From Pseudopedobacter beijingensis (lineage in GTDB: Bacteria > Bacteroidota > Bacteroidia > Sphingobacteriales > Sphingobacteriaceae): DNA of 64,000 bases. The stretch's first letter is position 1, and every line of letters begins with the position of its first letter. Below are positions 59,650 to 64,000 of the stretch, one piece after another. A program made the position numbers and the translations under genes. The notes below the pieces were generated by a model. It saw only the letters and a list, made by a program, of their open reading frames with translations, was not told the origin of the DNA and ran no database searches. Where the stretch lies: the NCBI RefSeq assembly GCF_042678145.1, contig NZ_JBHUDG010000012.1, forward strand, positions 185,881-249,880, given 5' to 3'.

Positions 59650-61161
59650 ATGGACAAGAAAGTAAGAGTCAGATTTGCACCCAGCCCAACCGGCGGATTA
59701 CATATTGGTGGAGTGCGCACCATCTTATTCAATTATCTTTTTGCTAAAAAAAATAATGGAGAATTTATCCTGAGGATAGAGGATACCGACCAAACCCGTT
59801 ATGTTCCGGGAGCAGAAGAATATATTATTAACTGCTTAAAATGGTGTGGATTAAATCCGGATGAAGGACCAGATACAGGTGGAGCTTACGGCCCATACAG
59901 ACAAAGCGAACGCAAACCTATTTATAAGCAATATGCGGAAGAGCTGGTTAGCAATGGTTATGCCTATTATGCTTTTGATACTCCCGAAGAGCTGGAGAAT
60001 GCCAGAAATACTATAGAGAACTTCAGATACGATAAATCGACGCGGATGTCGTTGAAAAACTCGTTAACCCTTTCTGCCCAAGAGGTTGAAGAGCTGATTG
60101 CACAGGGAGTTCCTCATGTGGTGCGTATAAAAGTTCCCGGAGATCAAAATATCTATTTCAAAGACTTGATTCGTGGCGATGTAAGTTTTGACAGTAACGA
60201 AGTAGACGATAAAGTTTTACTGAAAGCAGATGGCATGCCAACCTACCATTTAGCGGTGGTTGTAGATGATTATCTGATGAAAATTACCCATGCTTTCCGT
60301 GGAGAAGAGTGGTTGCCATCATCGCCTATCCATATTTTGTTATGGAGATTTTTGGGATGGGAAGCAGCTATGCCTGCATGGGCTCACTTACCGTTGATAT
60401 TAAAGCCGGATGGCCATGGTAAATTAAGTAAGCGCGATGGTCAACGTTTGGGCTTTCCGGTATATGCTATGAACTGGACAGATCCTGCAACACAGGAATT
60501 GGCAGAAGGGTTTAAGGAGGTAGGCTTTTTGCCAGAAGCATTTTTAAATATGCTGGCTATGCTGGGCTGGAATGACGGGACGGATCAGGAGCTTTTTTCT
60601 TTAGAAGAGCTATGTGATAAGTTTTCTCTGGAAAGAGTAAATAAAGCAGGTGCTAAATTTGACTACGAGAAAGCAAAATGGTACAATGCCGAGTGGATCA
60701 AGAAATCTACAGCACCAAGCTTATACCCTTATGTAGTTGCTGTATTGGCAGAGAAAGGTATAAATCCGGCACAAGAGCATTTGATAAAAGTTATAGATAT
60801 GGTTAAAGAGCGTTGTACCTTATTACCGGATTTCTATCAACAAGCCTCTTTCTTCTTTGAAGCACCGTATCAATATGATGTTGATGCTGTTAAACCAAAA
60901 TGGAATGCAGATAAAACGGCTTTCTTTGAAGCTTATATCAAGCAAATTGAAGCAGGAGACTTTGCAGATGCAACTGTTTTGGAAGCAGAATTTAAGCAGT
61001 TAGCCGCAGATAAGGGACTAAAAATAGGGGAAGTTATGCTGCCTTTCAGGATTATGCTGGTAGGTGGAAAGTTTGGACCTCAGGTTTTTGATATTGCGCT
61101 GGCTTTAGGAAGAGAAGAAACTATTAGCAGAATAATAAAGGCATTGCCTTTATTTCAATAA
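59650..61161 (+). CDS. gltX: Glutamyl-tRNA synthetase
   Basis: The 503-residue class I synthetase has F-A-P-S-P-T-G-G-L-H-I-G-G-V-R-T at its N-terminus and the KMSKS-type loop H-G-K-L-S-K-R-D-G, with the D-Y-E-K-A-K-W-Y-N-A-E-W anticodon-domain segment. It charges tRNA-Glu. It stands alone with its own promoter and terminator. Confidence 0.97.
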   Translation: MDKKVRVRFAPSPTGGLHIGGVRTILFNYLFAKKNNGEFILRIEDTDQTRYVPGAEEYIINCLKWCGLNPDEGPDTGGAYGPYRQSERKPIYKQYAEELVSNGYAYYAFDTPEELENARNTIENFRYDKSTRMSLKNSLTLSAQEVEELIAQGVPHVVRIKVPGDQNIYFKDLIRGDVSFDSNEVDDKVLLKADGMPTYHLAVVVDDYLMKITHAFRGEEWLPSSPIHILLWRFLGWEAAMPAWAHLPLILKPDGHGKLSKRDGQRLGFPVYAMNWTDPATQELAEGFKEVGFLPEAFLNMLAMLGWNDGTDQELFSLEELCDKFSLERVNKAGAKFDYEKAKWYNAEWIKKSTAPSLYPYVVAVLAEKGINPAQEHLIKVIDMVKERCTLLPDFYQQASFFFEAPYQYDVDAVKPKWNADKTAFFEAYIKQIEAGDFADATVLEAEFKQLAADKGLKIGEVMLPFRIMLVGGKFGPQVFDIALALGREETISRIIKALPLFQ

Positions 61162-61173
61162 TTAATTTAGGAT

Positions 61174-61212
61174 ATAAGAGAGGGCAACAGTAAAAGTAGC
61201 CTCTCTCTTATT
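61174..61212 (+). terminator. Terminator-like hairpin after gltX
   Basis: ATAAGAGAG pairs with CTCTCTTAT around a loop of about 20 bases, 12 bp after the gltX stop. The T tail is short. Confidence 0.55.
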
Positions 61213-61313
61213 CTGGCTATGTGCACCATTACCTCACCATTGTAGCACATTCACCTCCGGTATAGCGTTGTTTATTGTAAAAATGTTTTTTAATTTAAAG
61301 AGCTTATTTGTCA

Positions 61314-62357
61314 ATGGATATGCAGACCAAATCAGCAGAAAACACAAGCCTAACAGATACCCCTTCTTCTGTAAAGAAGATGGATCAGTATCTTCCTTCT
61401 ATTGCTGAATTCAGCGATTTACCCCATAAATATGCGGCCACAGCCGAACCGCTATCTAATAAAGGAAAATTTGGTTGGGAAAATGAGGTTGAGCAAGTAG
61501 AGTTTTATTATGTACGGCTTGGAGACGATGCCGTTATCTGGAATCAGCAGGTTCAGATAAAACAAGATCAGGATATTACCCTAAAACCTACTAAACAAGC
61601 CCAGCCGGCTTATATTTTTACGTATTTTTTTGAAGCCAGTATTCCCCTGCGTATCAATAATGATTATATATTTGACCAAAGAAAGTTAGTATTCTGTAAT
61701 GATCTGGGACAATATCGATTGTTTATGCCCAAAGGTTTCGAGGGGCATATCCTTCAGATTGTGATTTCTGAATATTTCCTCAAAAACTATGTTGCAGCAC
61801 ATAGCTTGCAACATCCTATTGTAGCTGCCATTGTAAACAGGCAGGATCCCACACCATTAATTATATCTGGTTTACCCTTATACGTACACCATGCACTGGA
61901 AAATATTGTAGATTGTTTATATACCGAGAAAAATGTGCTGATTCATAAGCTTCCGATATTACAATTGACTGCCCATTTTGTCGATATATTCTTTAAAGAG
62001 TATCTTGAGCAGCAGGCTCGTACCCATAAGCTTTTGCTTGACGAGGATTTTTAAAAAATGCTGCGTAAGTTTTTTCGCCAAAGAATAGCAGGACCCTTTT
62101 GTGGGGTACTTACTTTAACTGCTTATTTTGGAACATCTGTAAGTACATTTAAACGACTTTTTGAAAAGTATTTTAATACCACTCCTCTTGAATATTTTAA
62201 GAATATGCAGATAGAGGAATCTAAAAAGCTGTTGAAATCCAAAAAATATAGCGTAGCTCAGGTATCCCGTAAGCTGGGCTTTAGCTCTCCTACTAATTTT
62301 ATCCGGACGTTTAAACAATATACGGGTACTACCCCCAGGCAGTTTCCAAGCAGGTGA
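61314..62357 (+). pseudogene. AraC-family regulator split by one in-frame TAA
   Basis: Two adjacent frames are in the same phase: codons 1-246 from ATG 61314 end in TAA (62052-62054), and translation could resume at ATG 62058. The first part has an effector-domain-like beta-rich N-terminus. The second part holds an AraC HTH: L-T-A-Y-F-G-T-S-V-S-T-F-K-R-L-F, then S-V-A-Q-V-S-R-K-L-G-F-S-S-P-T-N-F-I-R-T-F and T-T-P-R-Q-F. The TAA sits where a Glu codon (GAA) would be one base away. The gene is probably inactive, or the parts are made separately. Confidence 0.75.
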
Positions 62358-62771
62358 GCGGGAGTTTGTCTTTATGATTGCTCGTTTTTCGTTGCCATTC
62401 TGCACTCCCCGGGTATAGGAACAAGCTCCCAAACAAGGCGGGGATGACCCAAATAACTGGAAAACAGGACTAATAATAGTCGAAATCAGGGTAATAGTTT
62501 CTTGTTTGCTCATTCTTGTTTTTTAATATTAAACATCCCCGGTTTAGTGCAGCTCATCATTCACAGTTAATGGGTTTATAGTTTAGGGCTTGTTCTTCCA
62601 TTCATTCTTACAACAACGTTTTTTGTGTTTTACAGTGGCAAGTTGTATGTTTATAATGGGCTAAGGGAGCCGGGCATAAAATAGTGCACAGTAAAAGTTG
62701 GTTTCCTATTGGTTATCAATAGCATCAAATATCAATAAAATGATAGTGTATTTCTACAACAGAAGATAGAT
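62358..62771. other. Gene-free stretch between regulators
   Basis: About 410 bp with no gene, repeat or clear promoter recognised. Short frames on both strands are not protein-like. Confidence 0.5.
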
Positions 62772-63551
62772 ATGAAAGAAACCATAATCTCCTCTTTTTT
62801 AAAACAGCATGCAGAAGCAGGCTATTGTCATAAAGATATCGTAGCAGAGGGTACATTATTCAGAGGGCTTCTGGAGCAGCTGTCTGCTCAAACCCAAAAT
62901 GTTTTCTCCATTTTTGACCTCAAAGAATTCAAATACCGTTATTTTACATCCAATCTGTACGGTATGTACGGCATCCGCCCCCAGGATGGCTTTGATTTTG
63001 GAAAAGCACTGGAGGCCAGCCGGGCGGGCTACGAAGGTATTGCTGTATTTATGAACCTGATGAAGGAATCTTTATTAAAACACTCCCCCGACGAGGTGAG
63101 CAACTGTAATATTACTGCCAGTGGTATGCCTGTTGTAAATACCTGCGGAGTAAAACTAAAGCTTTTTATACATACAGTGCCTTTATGTTCGGTAGAAAAC
63201 GACGAGGGCTATCCCCGCTATTGGTTGTCTGTATTACAGGATATCAGTGCTTTTATAGAAGAAGGTTATTGGTTGCGGGCTGTGGTTGCAGACCGTATAT
63301 ACCATCAGTCTTACGGCGATATCCAGGTACATCAGAAAGAACTGATTACCCCCTCTCAATTGGAAATATTAAAATGCTGGATGGAGCATGGAGATAGCAA
63401 AGCCATAGCGGCACAATTGCACATCAGTGATGCCACGGTCAGAAACCAGTTGGTATCCATCCGCGGCAGGTTGTTAGCTCGTGACAACTCGGCAGCTGTA
63501 AAGCTCGCCATGTCATGCGGTATGCTATCCCCCCGATATAAAAAGACCTAA
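62772..63551 (+). CDS. LuxR-type transcriptional regulator
   Basis: The 259-residue protein has a C-terminal LuxR HTH: T-P-S-Q-L-E-I-L-K-C-W-M-E-H-G-D-S-K-A, then I-A-A-Q-L-H-I-S-D-A-T-V-R-N-Q-L and I-R-G-R-L-L-A-R. The N-terminal 180 residues resemble a PAS-type sensor with F-S-I-F-D-L-K-E-F-K-Y-R-Y-F. No receiver domain is present. The gene lies between the broken AraC regulator and the last gene. Confidence 0.8.
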   Translation: MKETIISSFLKQHAEAGYCHKDIVAEGTLFRGLLEQLSAQTQNVFSIFDLKEFKYRYFTSNLYGMYGIRPQDGFDFGKALEASRAGYEGIAVFMNLMKESLLKHSPDEVSNCNITASGMPVVNTCGVKLKLFIHTVPLCSVENDEGYPRYWLSVLQDISAFIEEGYWLRAVVADRIYHQSYGDIQVHQKELITPSQLEILKCWMEHGDSKAIAAQLHISDATVRNQLVSIRGRLLARDNSAAVKLAMSCGMLSPRYKKT

Positions 63552-63819
63552 TATTTGATGGACAACTAACCGTACCTTACCATAAGTTTATTACCTTTTT
63601 GTGTCCAACAACCCCTAATCAAATAAACCCTCCAGTTCGTCATATAGTCTTGTACCTGACCGACTGGCAGTTGAGGATTTGGCAGCCATTTGCGACATGA
63701 TGTGGATAAAAATGTGGAAAACTACCTGTTCTGCACCTCTCAAACGCATAGGGTATAACCTTTTCGAACGCAATACTTTTGTAACGGTAACACATTATAA
63801 AACCAATCAATTACTGCTT

Positions 63820-64000
63820 ATGAATAGGTTATTGCTACTTATTGTTTTCTTGTTTTGCTCCAGTGGGGCGTTTTCGCAATCAATGGTTCCCGCCAATAAT
63901 ATTCTTTATGTCAAGGAAGGGGCAGCAGGCGATGGCTCCTCATGGGATAAATCCGCCGACCTTGCCGATGCCTTGAAATGGGCAAACGAGAAAGTGGATG
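63820..64000 (+). CDS. Start of a secreted protein (partial)
   Basis: Sixty codons from ATG 63820 run off the right edge. They encode a signal peptide (L-L-L-L-I-V-F-L-F-C) ending near A-F-S-Q, then I-L-Y-V-K-E-G-A-A-G-D-G-S-S-W and A-D-L-A-D-A-L-K-W-A-N. This opening is typical of long beta-helix or adhesin-type surface proteins of Bacteroidota, often exported by type IX secretion. A TACTTTTG box at 63774-63781 may be part of its promoter. Confidence 0.7.
   Translation, partial: MNRLLLLIVFLFCSSGAFSQSMVPANNILYVKEGAAGDGSSWDKSADLADALKWANEKVD

Noticed and set aside
62115..62513. 132-codon minus-strand frame opposite the AraC HTH part
   Set aside because: Shadow of the AraC reading; no start signal and no recognisable domain.
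1..64000. tRNA or rRNA genes
   Set aside because: Reading the spacers showed no cloverleaf-like T-arm signature or rRNA sequence; a tRNAscan-type search would be decisive.

Overview
The window is a chromosomal segment from a member of the Bacteroidota, most likely Sphingobacteriales of the Pedobacter/Pseudopedobacter/Sphingobacterium type. The evidence is AT-rich DNA, a fused lpxC-fabZ gene, a PorX-type response regulator with a PglZ domain, promoters of the Bacteroidota form (TTTG, about 17-21 nt, TAnnTTTG), few Shine-Dalgarno sites, and many lipoproteins with hydrophobic-then-Cys signals. The genus is an inference; no rRNA or tRNA gene was found.

Layout. 1-6.5 kb (minus strand): end of a 5-formyl-THF cyclo-ligase gene, efp, then a lipid A operon lpxD-lpxC/fabZ-lpxA followed by an orphan ABC ATPase, and an HD phosphohydrolase. 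6.5-10.8 kb (plus): porX, tsaE, ald, a YihY membrane protein. 10.8-15.6 kb: a decayed spacer, a DoxX-like protein, an S13 carboxypeptidase and a large lipoprotein metalloprotease. 15.6-21.4 kb: an accessory stretch with phased short tandem repeats, gene remnants, two families of dispersed repeats, and a TPR / TlpA-thioredoxin / lipoprotein cluster. 21.4-24.5 kb: gltS, an NTF2-like protein, a Nudix hydrolase and a membrane protein. 24.5-28.5 kb: a trp operon preceded by a leader peptide with three tandem Trp codons and a terminator hairpin; it carries trpE, a PchB/AroQ-like chorismate mutase, trpG, trpC and a methyltransferase-like gene, but no trpD, F, B or A. 28.6-31.8 kb: ROK kinase, zwf, pgl (entry of glucose into the oxidative pentose phosphate pathway). 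31.8-35.6 kb: remnants of a toxin-antitoxin pair, murF, a ComM-type ATPase and an ORF6N protein.

35.7-40.5 kb: msrA, rimM, trmD, then a three-gene regulator cassette (two small HTH proteins and a minimal histidine-kinase-like protein) placed before rplS, then tcdA. 40.5-47.8 kb: a decayed ORF6N copy, an AddA/AddB-like helicase-nuclease pair and an MtfA-like peptidase. 47.8-55.5 kb: a family-3 glycosidase, an MFS transporter, a conserved unknown protein, a rhomboid protease and polA. 55.5-57.3 kb: a spacer with a gene remnant, an intact RelE/ParE-type toxin-antitoxin pair lying between two imperfect direct repeats, and another direct repeat. 57.4-64 kb: a TPR lipoprotein, dipeptide epimerase, gltX, an AraC regulator cut by one in-frame stop codon, a LuxR-type regulator and the start of a secreted protein.

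Most of the window is ordinary core genome. The points most worth following are the trp attenuator with its unusual gene content, the HTH/HTH/kinase-like cassette between trmD and rplS, the 10/11-bp phased repeats, the ORF6N-linked palindromes, promoters placed so close to ATG that leaderless mRNAs are predicted, and the nonsense-split AraC gene.
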